Assembly (NCBI GenBank): GCA_036741235.1
Contig: DAINSQ010000055.1
Location: 1 to 26,967, forward strand
Reading direction: 5' to 3'
From: JABWBR01 sp036741235
GTDB lineage: Bacteria > Bacteroidota > Bacteroidia > Chitinophagales > Saprospiraceae
DNA: 26,967 nt
The notes beneath the pieces were generated by a model. That model ran no database searches and was not told the origin of the DNA. It saw only the letters and a list, made by a program, of their open reading frames with translations. Of this stretch, positions 1 through 7,964 are shown in pieces (position 1 is the first letter of the stretch; each line of letters begins with the position of its first letter). The translations under genes were made by a program, and so were the position numbers.

Positions 1-983
1 TGCTGAATTTTTAAACTTTGTTCCAGATAGCGCAAGGCCGTGGCATAGTCGCCTTTGGCCTGGTGTATCAAACTAATGTTATTGAGGGTGGTTCCTTCGC
101 CCTGAAGGTCGGCTATATCCTGGCGAATTTTCAAGCTTTGATGATAGCGTTCAAGGGCTTTCTCGTAATTGCCCTGATAATAGTAAATTAACCCCAACTG
201 ATTGAGCCAGTAGGCCTTATCTTTTTCGGAAAGATGTTCTTCCATGTTCAGTATTTCGCTGTTCCATGCGATAGCCTTGGCGTAGTCTTGCAATTTTATA
301 CAGGCATCTGCAAGACTCATGAGCAGGGAGAGTCTTTCCTTAGGAAGTGGATTGGGAGAATCGTCAAGTTGTTCTAGCTCGTGTTGAAGGCGGGCAATGC
401 GATGGTAGGTGGCTTCAGGATCTTCAGCATTCGCCGGTGGAGCGTCTTCCCCGGTGATAAATAACAGACCGCCGGAGGGGGGGGCTTCAGGTGGAGCTTC
501 GAAATGAAAGGTGTAGACCATCCAATCCCAAAAGTCGGGGGCAAGTACCTGGGCTTTGATTTGGCAAAATTCTTCGCTCCAAAAAACGATAGGAAAAGGG
601 AAGGACCGGAAGAGCAGTTCCCGGTCAAAATTCAGGGCTTTGAAAAATCCGCTGGGGACCTCCTGCCCGCTGGGTTGAAGCTGCTTTTCAATTCCAAATA
701 AATGCAGGACGTATTTCCCGGGTTCGGCGGTGAGGGCATCGGCAGGAATACCCGAACGAATGAAGGCGGGAACAGAACCCGCAGCATAGTCGTCCAGGTA
801 TAGTTCAAGATGCTGGAATTGGGAATATCTTTCCTTAAAGCCATGGAAAAGTCGCTGCCGGTGTCGAAAGGAATTGCACGTGATCCAAATAACAGTGGCT
901 GTAGCTCGCCCTACCAGCACGAAGTCCAACTGGAGCCAGCGCTCTTCATTCTGTTCCTGCCATGTAGGAGGTAGCCGGTTCAT
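1..983 (-). CDS. TPR protein with N-terminal PDFW-type domain, partial (3' end beyond window)
   Basis: The reading frame is open from the ATG at 983 to the left edge, giving 327 residues without a stop; the C-terminus lies outside the window. Residues 1-165 form a globular domain that contains a hydrophobic strand followed by APDFWDW (148-154). From memory, a similar APDFW-W signature occurs in TPR proteins encoded beside AAA or STAND-type NTPases in cyanobacteria and Bacteroidota; its function is unknown to me. A Pro/Ala-rich linker follows (about 163-190), then tetratricopeptide repeats from about 215 to the edge, with clear units such as GLIYYYQGNYEKALERY (264-280) and the following ALRYLEQSLKI. 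No signal peptide or membrane segment is seen, so it is probably cytoplasmic. The start codon overlaps the stop of the upstream ATPase gene (ATGA), so the two are almost certainly co-translated. A run of eight C occurs in the linker, with the frame intact. A role as sensor or scaffold partner of the ATPase is inference. Confidence 0.85.
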   Translation of the reverse strand, partial: MNRLPPTWQEQNEERWLQLDFVLVGRATATVIWITCNSFRHRQRLFHGFKERYSQFQHLELYLDDYAAGSVPAFIRSGIPADALTAEPGKYVLHLFGIEKQLQPSGQEVPSGFFKALNFDRELLFRSFPFPIVFWSEEFCQIKAQVLAPDFWDWMVYTFHFEAPPEAPPSGGLLFITGEDAPPANAEDPEATYHRIARLQHELEQLDDSPNPLPKERLSLLMSLADACIKLQDYAKAIAWNSEILNMEEHLSEKDKAYWLNQLGLIYYYQGNYEKALERYHQSLKIRQDIADLQGEGTTLNNISLIHQAKGDYATALRYLEQSLKIQ

Positions 984-2278
984 GATTGATCCTGCAAAAA
1001 TGGGCGGATGAGCGGATTAATCTGACGATCAATTTTTTTGCCGTTATATTCGAGCAGGTTCAAGGATTGTAGTAATTCAAGTACTTCTTTGTCGGCATTA
1101 TCAAATTTTCCTGAACGCAATACCTCCTTATGCGAGGTATTAAGGGTGCGCCAGCGGTTGTTGCCTTCTTCTGCCATGGCGTCTTTGGCAATGTCCATCG
1201 TCACCAGATTCCCCCTTGCTTTAACAAGGCTTCGGTTAACCAATTTCAATAAAATGCGTGGGCATCCACCCGAAGCTTGTACAAAATGATCCAGCACGCC
1301 TTCGCTAAAAAGGCTTTTGTCTGCTCTGCGCTCGATAACCTCTCTTAAAAGCGGGGTGGAATCGTCATTGATGCGGATCATTGGGAGCAAATGTTCCCTG
1401 AAAAAGTCGTGCGTGGGAAGGTGCAGTATTTCGTAATAAGTGCCTATGGGTACAGTGGATATAACATGCGTATCGATACCGGTAATCATCTGCACGTCTT
1501 TTACAAAAAGCGATTCATATACGGCTGCGTTAGCTTTCTCTAGCCCGTCTATAATGAAAATAATGTCTTTCCCCTTGTTTTGTTCCCGCAGCAACCGGCG
1601 TACACCGATAAGCGCAACATTAAATTTTTGGATCAACGGTTTGGGGTTCGTCTTGATTTTTTGACGTATGGTGTTTGTTGTGACGTTATTGCGGGCAAAA
1701 GCCCCTTTGAGGTTACCCTCTACACCGAGGAATTTCCAAAAATTCCAACCGATGGTTGCTTTTACTTCCCCCGCCACGCCAAACTCCTTTGACACTTCCT
1801 TCACTACGTCTTTCTCCTGCAGCCATTCTTCGGCGATATCTGCGAAACTATCATGATCGATGTCAACTTCTCTGAGCTCGAGTTCTTTAGCAAGCATAGT
1901 AACCAGCACGACAAAAATGTCCTCCGGCTCCAATTGTTCTACATTGGTTTCCTTTTCGAGGTCTATCAAAATGGCGAAAAAGGCATCTGGATTGTTGATT
2001 TCACTGGAGAAACGTTTTAGCTCGACAGATTTTCCGCAGCCCCTGTGGCCTGAAAAGATGATTTTGACAAATTCATTGGGATAGTATTCTAGCTTGTTAT
2101 CGACCATTCCAAGGTCGAATTTCATCGCATCAAACTGGGTTTGGCTTCGCACACTGGAGAAGTCCACCCACAACGATTTAAACCAGTCTTCACGGGATTG
2201 TATGTAAAATTCCGGCTCTGTAGCTTCTTTTGCCCTGAATGCTATTTTCTCTGGAAATTGATATTCGTAAGGTTGCAT
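980..2278 (-). CDS. AAA/STAND-like P-loop ATPase
   Basis: This is a 432-residue protein. Walker A is GHRGCGKS (77-84) and Walker B is IIFIIDGLEK (239-248), where the Asp is followed by Gly-Leu-Glu as in ORC/STAND-like NTPases. SGGCPRILLKLVNRS (336-350) fits the GxP motif region at the end of the lid, and residues about 380-428 look like a winged-helix domain. The N-terminal 70 residues precede the ATPase core and contain no recognised effector domain. No signal peptide or membrane segment is present. The gene is first in a two-gene operon with the TPR protein (4-base overlap). The pairing resembles ATPase/TPR modules of bacterial signalling and conflict systems, but no nuclease, TIR or protease effector is visible here, so the biological role is open. 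A promoter candidate lies just upstream. Base composition is lower in G+C than in the adjacent ABC transporter genes. Confidence 0.85.
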   Translation of the reverse strand: MQPYEYQFPEKIAFRAKEATEPEFYIQSREDWFKSLWVDFSSVRSQTQFDAMKFDLGMVDNKLEYYPNEFVKIIFSGHRGCGKSVELKRFSSEINNPDAFFAILIDLEKETNVEQLEPEDIFVVLVTMLAKELELREVDIDHDSFADIAEEWLQEKDVVKEVSKEFGVAGEVKATIGWNFWKFLGVEGNLKGAFARNNVTTNTIRQKIKTNPKPLIQKFNVALIGVRRLLREQNKGKDIIFIIDGLEKANAAVYESLFVKDVQMITGIDTHVISTVPIGTYYEILHLPTHDFFREHLLPMIRINDDSTPLLREVIERRADKSLFSEGVLDHFVQASGGCPRILLKLVNRSLVKARGNLVTMDIAKDAMAEEGNNRWRTLNTSHKEVLRSGKFDNADKEVLELLQSLNLLEYNGKKIDRQINPLIRPFLQDQS

Positions 2279-2301
2279 ATGCTAATGCTTTAACGCTTCA
2301 A

Positions 2302-2332
2302 CAAATGTAATGGGTTTTGCAAGATTCTTCAA
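2302..2332 (-). promoter_or_regulatory. Bacteroidota-type promoter candidate for the AAA-TPR operon
   Basis: On the minus strand, TACATTTG (2309-2302) matches the TAnnTTTG -7 consensus of Bacteroidota exactly. It is preceded after 20 bases by TTG (2332-2330), which fits the -33 element. The expected transcription start lies about 18 bases before the ATG at 2278. The consensus is established knowledge for the phylum; use of this site is inferred. Confidence 0.45.
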
Positions 2333-2406
2333 GATAGTTTACTCGAAAACCCGCCGGAAATACAACTGCAAACGCCCATCGCATGGTTGCCTGGAATCCC
2401 CCCGCA

Positions 2407-3708
2407 CTACATTTTATGCAATCTCGGGTTCAGCGCTTCATTAAGCCCTTCGCCGAGGAGGTTGAAAATGGTTACGGAGATGAAGATGGCGAAGCCGGGG
2501 AAAAAGGCCAGCCACCAGGCTTTGGGCTGCGAGCGGGCTTCGTTGAGCAGGGTGCCCCAGGTGACGGTGTCGACGGAGACGCCGATACCCAGGAAGGACA
2601 GGAAGGCCTCCAGCAAGATGGCATTGGCAACGCCGAAGGCAATGGCAATGAGTACGGGCGACAGGGCGTTGGGAAGGGCGTGGCGCCACAATATACGCCA
2701 CTCGCTGAAACCCAAAGCGCGCCCCGCTTCTATGTAGCCCAGCTGGCGCACGCGCAGCAATTCGCCGCGCACAAACCGCGCTATGCCGGTCCACCGCACT
2801 AATCCGATGATGGCCATGACGTAAAATATGGAGGGACGCCTGATGAGCACGACGATGGAGAGTATCAATAATAAGGTGGGAATGGCATTCAATACTTCTA
2901 TCAAACGCACGACAATGGCGTCGACAGGGAGTTGTATTTTTTTGCTTAAAATGGGAAGCCTGGCCGGCCATTTGATGAGAAAATGAGCAAAACCCAGGCA
3001 CAAAACCAGAATGCCGGCGCTTTTAGCGATTTCTACCAATAAATGACCGTCAAGCCAGGCGGCGCTGCGGGCAATGAAGGCGTAGTAAATGCCTGCCGCC
3101 AACCCCAATGAATATAACAAGACCGCCGCCCGCGACAGGCGCAGGCGCCGGTCGCCGAAGTATCCCGCCAGCGAACCCAGCAATATGCCGATGAAGGTGG
3201 CCAGTGCCATGGCTACTACGCCCACCAGCATGGCCGTGCGCGTGCCGGCTACGAGTCCCGCCGCCACGTCGTGCCCTACTCTGTTGGTGCCCAACCAATG
3301 GCGGTAGCGCGCCGATTTTACGCGTTGCCGGCCGAAGGGGCCGGCGTAGTTGCCGTTGTATACGTCGATGGTGTTGGCCGAGTAGGGGATCAACGGCATC
3401 AGGGCCTTTTCATAGTTGAGCTCCCGCCAGTTGTTGCCGTTAAACGGCGGCGACCAGTTGCTCAGCCCCAGCGATACGGCGTACTGCTTGACAACCGGAA
3501 AATAGTGCCGCCCTTCGATGCGGCAGTATATGGGCCGAACGTTGGCGATGAAGTCGGCAAAAAGCGCTATAAATAACAACACAGCCAAAATGCGTAGCGA
3601 CCACATGGCCGGGCGGTGCTGCCGCAGGCGCATCCGGGCCAGCATCCAGGGGCTCTGCCTATTGCCGCCCCCGGCGGTTTCGCGTTGTTGTCTTTTTCTG
3701 CCGAACAT
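2407..3708 (-). CDS. peptide-type ABC transporter permease (DppC/OppC family)
   Basis: This 433-residue inner-membrane protein is the second permease of a family 5 (peptide/nickel) importer. It has a first membrane segment at about 37-54, the family motif HWLGTNRVGHDV (137-148), and an EAA loop for docking the ATPase (EAGRALGFSEWRILWRHALPN region, about 327-347). Typical DppC proteins are about 290-300 residues; this one is longer for two reasons. A periplasmic stretch of about 80 residues sits between the first membrane segment and the GTNxxGxD motif, and an insert at about 187-260 carrying two additional hydrophobic segments splits the GYFGD region from the VDAIVVRLIEVLNAIP segment. The gene starts directly after the stop codon of the other permease (TAA then ATG), so they are co-translated. 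The substrate cannot be read from the sequence; oligopeptides are the likeliest. Confidence 0.9.
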   Translation of the reverse strand: MFGRKRQQRETAGGGNRQSPWMLARMRLRQHRPAMWSLRILAVLLFIALFADFIANVRPIYCRIEGRHYFPVVKQYAVSLGLSNWSPPFNGNNWRELNYEKALMPLIPYSANTIDVYNGNYAGPFGRQRVKSARYRHWLGTNRVGHDVAAGLVAGTRTAMLVGVVAMALATFIGILLGSLAGYFGDRRLRLSRAAVLLYSLGLAAGIYYAFIARSAAWLDGHLLVEIAKSAGILVLCLGFAHFLIKWPARLPILSKKIQLPVDAIVVRLIEVLNAIPTLLLILSIVVLIRRPSIFYVMAIIGLVRWTGIARFVRGELLRVRQLGYIEAGRALGFSEWRILWRHALPNALSPVLIAIAFGVANAILLEAFLSFLGIGVSVDTVTWGTLLNEARSQPKAWWLAFFPGFAIFISVTIFNLLGEGLNEALNPRLHKM

Positions 3709-5142
3709 TTACGTTGATTTCTTTTTGCCCAGGGTCACCCGAGGGTCTATTACACCATATAGTATGTCGGCGAGCAAAATGCCGGCCATGGTTACTACCG
3801 CCGCCAATAGCAATACGGCGTAAACAATGGGCCAATCTTTGGCGCCAATGGCGTCTACGGTCAGCTTGCCCATCCCCGGAATACCGAAGATTACTTCGAT
3901 GACTACCGACCCGGCGATGGCCGCCGGCAATACCGATGCCAGCATAGTGACAATGGGCGATAAGGCGTTGCGGAAGGCGTGTTTCCAGATGACTGCCCTT
4001 TCGCTCAAACCTTTGGCCCTGGCCGTGCGCACAAAGTCCTGCTCCAGCGCTTCTACCATGCTGCTGCGCATCTGCCTGGAGATGAAGGCCAGCGAGCCGT
4101 AGGTGAGGCAGAAAATGGGCAGCGCCAGGTGAGCAACCCGGGTGCTGAATACCTGCCACCAGCTATCCCCGCTGTCGGTATCGCCCACTCCCATGGTCGG
4201 GAAAAAGTCCATGCCGTATTCGGGTGTGGTGAAAAAGATGATGAGCAGGGTGGCGATCCAAAAGACAGGCAGAGAGTGTAAGGCAAATAAAACTACCCCG
4301 ATGGCCCGGTCGCGCCGGGAGCCGCGGTGCACGGCGGCGTATACGCCCAGTGGAATGGCCAGCGCATAGGCGAGCAGTATGGCAATGCCGTTGATGAGCA
4401 GGGTCCAGCGCAGCCCGGTAGCCAGTTTATCGGCTACGGGCAGCCGGTCGCGGTACGATACGCCCAGGTCGCCGCGCAATAACCGCACGAGCCAGTGGTG
4501 ATACTGGTTGTCGAAGCCGTGCCAACGCAGCGCCGGCAGCCAGTGCGCGGAAGGTGTCGCTTCCTGTTTTACACGTTGATAAGCGGCGCGCAGCGCCTCA
4601 AATTGACCGCCGGCAACGGCCTGCAACGCGCTATCGGACCGGAAAGCCGCCTGCAACGTGTCGAGGTGATAACTGATGAGCTGATCTTTGTCTTGCAGGT
4701 ATAAAAAAGGCACGGTAGCCCGCGCCGTAGTCAGCGCCTGCCCGGCCGCTTCACCGGCTACCCGAAACAGCCGGCGGTCTAATGCCGCTACCTGCCGGTA
4801 ATAATCTTCGATTTGCGGCCAGTTGCCATAGCGGGCAACGAGCTTGCGCAGACACTCCCGGCGTTCCTTTTGTACAAAGCGGTGCAGCGTATCGGGATAT
4901 GCTGAAGTAGTTACTGAAAAATAAAAAACCGGCTTGTCAATGCCCAGGGAGGCGGCCATTTCCCGGTAGGATCTGTCGTAAGCGCCGGGGTCGCTGAGCT
5001 GAGCCCCGGGGTTGTTGCCGGTATTTAAAAACAAAACTACCGGATCGCCAGGCGTACAGGTGCTCAACCCGAATGCCAGAAAGGAGATGACAAGCAGGGT
5101 GGGAAGGAAAATGAGCAGGCGCCGGGCGAGGAATGGCCACAT
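3709..5142 (-). CDS. peptide-type ABC transporter permease (DppB/OppB family)
   Basis: This 477-residue inner-membrane protein is the first permease of the importer. It begins with the usual DppB N-terminus (a membrane segment at about 8-26, then TPGDPV). The conserved core resumes at about 215 with WLVRLLRGDLGVSYRDR, followed by membrane segments at about 245-270, 281-303 and 338-355, and the EAA loop (VRTARAKGLSERAVIWKHAFRN, about 371-392). Family members usually have about 310-340 residues. The surplus is a largely helical, charged insertion at about 75-210 that should lie in the periplasm between membrane segments 1 and 2, where it could contact the binding protein (inference). The stop codon abuts the start of the second permease. 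The gene lies 132 bases downstream of the solute-binding protein gene, across a tandem-repeat spacer. Confidence 0.9.
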   Translation of the reverse strand: MWPFLARRLLIFLPTLLVISFLAFGLSTCTPGDPVVLFLNTGNNPGAQLSDPGAYDRSYREMAASLGIDKPVFYFSVTTSAYPDTLHRFVQKERRECLRKLVARYGNWPQIEDYYRQVAALDRRLFRVAGEAAGQALTTARATVPFLYLQDKDQLISYHLDTLQAAFRSDSALQAVAGGQFEALRAAYQRVKQEATPSAHWLPALRWHGFDNQYHHWLVRLLRGDLGVSYRDRLPVADKLATGLRWTLLINGIAILLAYALAIPLGVYAAVHRGSRRDRAIGVVLFALHSLPVFWIATLLIIFFTTPEYGMDFFPTMGVGDTDSGDSWWQVFSTRVAHLALPIFCLTYGSLAFISRQMRSSMVEALEQDFVRTARAKGLSERAVIWKHAFRNALSPIVTMLASVLPAAIAGSVVIEVIFGIPGMGKLTVDAIGAKDWPIVYAVLLLAAVVTMAGILLADILYGVIDPRVTLGKKKST

Positions 5143-5150
5143 GGAATTAA

Positions 5151-5266
5151 GGTTATGAGGGGGGATGAAAGGTTATGAAAGGTTATGAAAGGTTATGAAA
5201 GGTTATGAAAGGTTATGAAAGGTTATATTCAACCTTCATTCCCCCTCATAACCCCTCATAACCCCT
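5151..5266. repeat. tandem 10-bp repeat with inverted flanks inside the ABC operon
   Basis: Five exact copies of GGTTATGAAA fill 5171-5220. They are flanked by a degenerate unit on the left (5151-5170) and a partial unit on the right (5221-5226). The left flank 5151-5174 and the right flank 5231-5253 are nearly perfect inverted repeats (one mismatch and one bulged base over 23 positions). In RNA the array would therefore sit in the loop of a long hairpin. Two further units in the opposite orientation (CATAACCCCT) follow to 5266. The element lies between the stop of the binding-protein gene (5275) and the start of the first permease (5142). Confidence 0.95.
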
Positions 5267-5274
5267 CTCCAAAA

Positions 5275-7041
5275 CTATCTTAATTTAAACAAATTCGGGA
5301 AAAAGCCCGGGTGCATAGCCGTAGGCGTTACCTCGAATCGCTGGTGAGCAGCCAGGCGGCCGGAGGGCACATAGAGGTAAACCTCTGGGACCTCGTCGTA
5401 GATGATAGCCTGGAGCTGCTTATACATTTCATCGCGTTTGCCCTTGTCGAGGGTAATGCGCAGGTCTTCGATCAGCTTATCCGTTTCGGCGTTGCCGAAG
5501 CCGGTGCGGTTATCGCCCTGGGTATGCCAGCTCTGCATGGGGTCCCACAGCGTGGGGCTCACCGTGCGGCCGCCTGAACTGAGTTCGTATTCGCCCTTGC
5601 GCAGGTCGGCGATGATCTGGGTAAACTCTTTGGTAACGGGTTCGATGCCAATGCCGGCTTTGCGGGCGTTTTCCTGCATCACCAGTGCGATATTGCGGGA
5701 GATCTCGCGGTTGGGGGAGATCAGGTAAGTCAGGCTGAGCTCCGTGAGCTGACCGTCGATTTTTTTGTCGACAGTGCCGTTGTTGTTGCTGTCGGTCCAG
5801 CCGGCTTGTGCCAGCAATGCTTTTGCTTTCTCCGGATCGTAGCTATAAGGCGCCAGGCTCTTGTTGGCATAATCCTTGGTGGGCAATACGGGCCCGGCGA
5901 GGCGTTCTGCCAAACCGAAATACAGGGTATTAATGATCTCGTCGACATTAATCGAGTGGGCCAGGGCCTGGCGAACGAGTTTGTCGTTGAGTTTGGGGTT
6001 GCGGGTATTCACATACACAAAAAACGCCGACAGGCTGGCGGGGGTATAGAGGTTATATACATCGGTAATGAGGGGATCCTGTTTGATATCGGTAAAATCC
6101 TTGGGGTCGATATCGGCTACTACGTCAATTTCCTCGGCTTTGAGGGCTGCCAGGGCGGTGGCGGCATCGCCGATGATTTTAAACGTGAGTTTTTCCGGAT
6201 AAGCGCCCAGTGCTGGGAATTCTTCCGCCAGGTCGTCGCCCCACCAGTCGGCCTTTTTTACCAGTTCTACTTTTTGCTGGGCTTCCCAGCTTTCGAGGCG
6301 GTAGGGGCCGCTTCCCGAGATGGCGCCTTTTTCGCGGGCGAATTTGGGCGACTGGATCAGGTCGGCGAATTGCTGCAGGCGGGCGTCGGTTTCAGCCAGC
6401 GCCGTTATTTTTTCAGGGTCGGTAAACGTTTTGATGTCGATATCTTTCAGCAGGTTCTGCGGGTCGTAAAGGTGAGCCGGCAGCACTTGTACCGTGCTGG
6501 CGATCGCCTCTTCGCCGAGGATGTACTTTTCGTTGGTATACACCGTAAATCGCTTCGGATTTTTGGCGTCAACCTGAATGTCCTTGATAAAGGCAAAAAA
6601 CGGGCGGTAGCGTTGGGCGTTGACCTTGGGATTGAGTACGGCTTTTACCGTAAATACAAAGTCATTGCCGGTCACCGGCTTGCCGTCATCCCATGCGGCT
6701 TTATCGTGAATATCAAAGGTGTAAGCCACGCCGCCGGCGTAGGGGCCGCTGGAAATTTCCTGTACTTCGGGCGCCGATTTGGCGAGTTGGGGAATCAGTT
6801 GCAGCGTAGTAGGGTCAATGAAGAGCAAGTAAGAAAATAGCTGGTTGTTGATCTGGGTAGCGTAAATAGTAGTCGATAAAAGCGGGTTCAGTCCGTCAGG
6901 CTCTGCATCTATGCGGATAATGACGTCATTGCTTTTTCTTTTCCAATTGTCCTGCAGTTTGGGCTCAGATTTACAGTCGGTAAACAATAAACCTGCCACA
7001 ACAGCAAGTAGCAGCATGAAACTGATGGAAGCGTTTCGCAT
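5275..7041 (-). CDS. ABC transporter solute-binding lipoprotein, family 5 (DppA/OppA-like)
   Basis: This 588-residue lipoprotein captures the substrate of the peptide-type importer whose permeases follow. The chosen start (ATG at 7041) gives a short signal peptide ending in LLFTDC, with Cys23 as the probable lipidated residue; an Asp before the Cys is unusual. A longer in-frame start at 7101 would add 20 residues that spoil the signal peptide. Family 5 features include the N-terminal DAEPDGLNPLLSTTIYATQI region (about 45-65), the domain typified by DDGKPVTGNDFVFTVKAVLNP, and late motifs such as VRQALAHSINVDEII and AKALLAQAGW. The C-terminus is intact. It is first in the operon, and a promoter candidate lies just upstream. 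No ATPase subunit gene is present in the cluster, so ATPases must be encoded elsewhere. Confidence 0.92.
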   Translation of the reverse strand: MRNASISFMLLLAVVAGLLFTDCKSEPKLQDNWKRKSNDVIIRIDAEPDGLNPLLSTTIYATQINNQLFSYLLFIDPTTLQLIPQLAKSAPEVQEISSGPYAGGVAYTFDIHDKAAWDDGKPVTGNDFVFTVKAVLNPKVNAQRYRPFFAFIKDIQVDAKNPKRFTVYTNEKYILGEEAIASTVQVLPAHLYDPQNLLKDIDIKTFTDPEKITALAETDARLQQFADLIQSPKFAREKGAISGSGPYRLESWEAQQKVELVKKADWWGDDLAEEFPALGAYPEKLTFKIIGDAATALAALKAEEIDVVADIDPKDFTDIKQDPLITDVYNLYTPASLSAFFVYVNTRNPKLNDKLVRQALAHSINVDEIINTLYFGLAERLAGPVLPTKDYANKSLAPYSYDPEKAKALLAQAGWTDSNNNGTVDKKIDGQLTELSLTYLISPNREISRNIALVMQENARKAGIGIEPVTKEFTQIIADLRKGEYELSSGGRTVSPTLWDPMQSWHTQGDNRTGFGNAETDKLIEDLRITLDKGKRDEMYKQLQAIIYDEVPEVYLYVPSGRLAAHQRFEVTPTAMHPGFFPNLFKLR

Positions 7042-7072
7042 AATGGGGATATTTTTTTTGTGAAAGTGAATG

Positions 7073-7103
7073 CAAAATACAGGGATGCCGCCACGTAGCA
7101 AAA
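7073..7103 (-). promoter_or_regulatory. promoter candidate for the ABC importer operon
   Basis: On the minus strand, TTTTG (7103-7099) is followed after exactly 19 bases by TATTTTG (7079-7073). This is close to the Bacteroidota TTTG-N19-TAnnTTTG arrangement, with one base missing in the -7 element. The predicted transcription start is about 25 bases before the ATG at 7041, which supports that start over 7101: the latter lies inside the promoter. Confidence 0.45.
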
Positions 7104-7193
7104 TGCTTTTAACGCTAATTTTAAGAATGGCGTTATTACAGGCGGTAAAAACCCGATTTGCGCGCTTCGCTGATTTTCCCGACCTTTCGGCGC

Positions 7194-7964
7194 ATGGAGC
7201 AAAATAAGCGACAAGGCGATATCATTTACGGGCGCCACCCGGTGGTGGAGGCCATTGAATCCGGGCTGCCGGTCGACAAACTGTGGCTACAGCAGGGCAC
7301 GCGGGGCGAGTTTGAAAAAGAGATCAGACGGCTCAGCAAATTGCGGGATATTCCGGTGCAGTTTGTCCCCAAAGAAAAGCTGAGCAAGCTGGCGGGCGGC
7401 AACAATCACCAGGGCATCGTAGGCTTTTTATCGCTCATCGCCTACCAACAATTGGAAGATATTCTGCCCGCCGTCTACGAACGCTCGGAAACGCCGTTGA
7501 TCGTAGTGCTCGACCACATTACCGATGTGCGCAATCTGGGCGCCATTGCCCGCTCGGCATCGTGCTGCGGCGCGCACGCAATGGTCATCCCCCGCAAAGG
7601 CGGCGCCCTTATCAATGCCGAAGCGATGAAAGCCGCCGCCGGCGCGCTGGCCCGCCTTCCCGTTTGCCGCGTCAATAGCCTGGTCAATGCCGTGGAGTTC
7701 CTCCAGGAATCGGGTATCCAGGTATTGGCGAGCGACCTGCAAGCCCCGAAATTATTGCACGAACTCGACCTGACCGTCCCCACCGCCCTGTTGCTCGGCG
7801 CCGAAGGCGAAGGACTGCACCACAGTCTCATCACCCGCGCCGATCAGCGCTTCCGCATCCCCCAATTAGGCGAAACGGAGTCGTTTAATGTGTCGGTGGC
7901 CGCAGGTATTATGCTCTATGAATCACTGCGCCAAAGAATTGGGGGCATGAGGGGGGATTTTTGA
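7194..7964 (+). CDS. rlmB: 23S rRNA (guanosine-2'-O)-methyltransferase RlmB (SpoU/TrmH family)
   Basis: This 256-residue protein uses SAM to 2'-O-methylate a guanosine of 23S rRNA (G2251 in E. coli numbering for RlmB). The N-terminal substrate-binding domain starts with IIYGRHPVVEAI (10-21) and contains NNHQGIV (70-76), both typical of RlmB. The SPOUT domain carries motif 1 with NLGAIAR (114-120), motif 2 LLGAEGEGL (200-208) and motif 3 ESFNVSVAAGIMLYE (229-243), so the knot and catalytic residues are present. The ATG at 7194 is chosen because the 12 residues gained from the upstream TTG (7158) do not belong to the family. The gene is divergent from the ABC operon. Family assignment is secure; the closely related TrmH-type tRNA enzymes are a remote alternative. 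Confidence 0.93.
   Translation: MEQNKRQGDIIYGRHPVVEAIESGLPVDKLWLQQGTRGEFEKEIRRLSKLRDIPVQFVPKEKLSKLAGGNNHQGIVGFLSLIAYQQLEDILPAVYERSETPLIVVLDHITDVRNLGAIARSASCCGAHAMVIPRKGGALINAEAMKAAAGALARLPVCRVNSLVNAVEFLQESGIQVLASDLQAPKLLHELDLTVPTALLLGAEGEGLHHSLITRADQRFRIPQLGETESFNVSVAAGIMLYESLRQRIGGMRGDF

Noticed and set aside
2383..3823. Several open frames on the plus strand opposite the DppC-like permease
   Set aside because: They are antisense to a clear permease gene and are rich in Arg/Pro/Gly, as expected for shadow frames in G+C-rich DNA.
5171..5220. Whether the 10-bp tandem array could be a CRISPR array
   Set aside because: The units are contiguous with no spacers and are far shorter than CRISPR repeats; no cas genes are nearby.
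5806..6840. A 344-codon open frame on the plus strand within the binding-protein region
   Set aside because: It lies wholly antisense to the well-supported solute-binding protein, and its translation shows low-complexity Gly/Phe-rich sequence with no domain.
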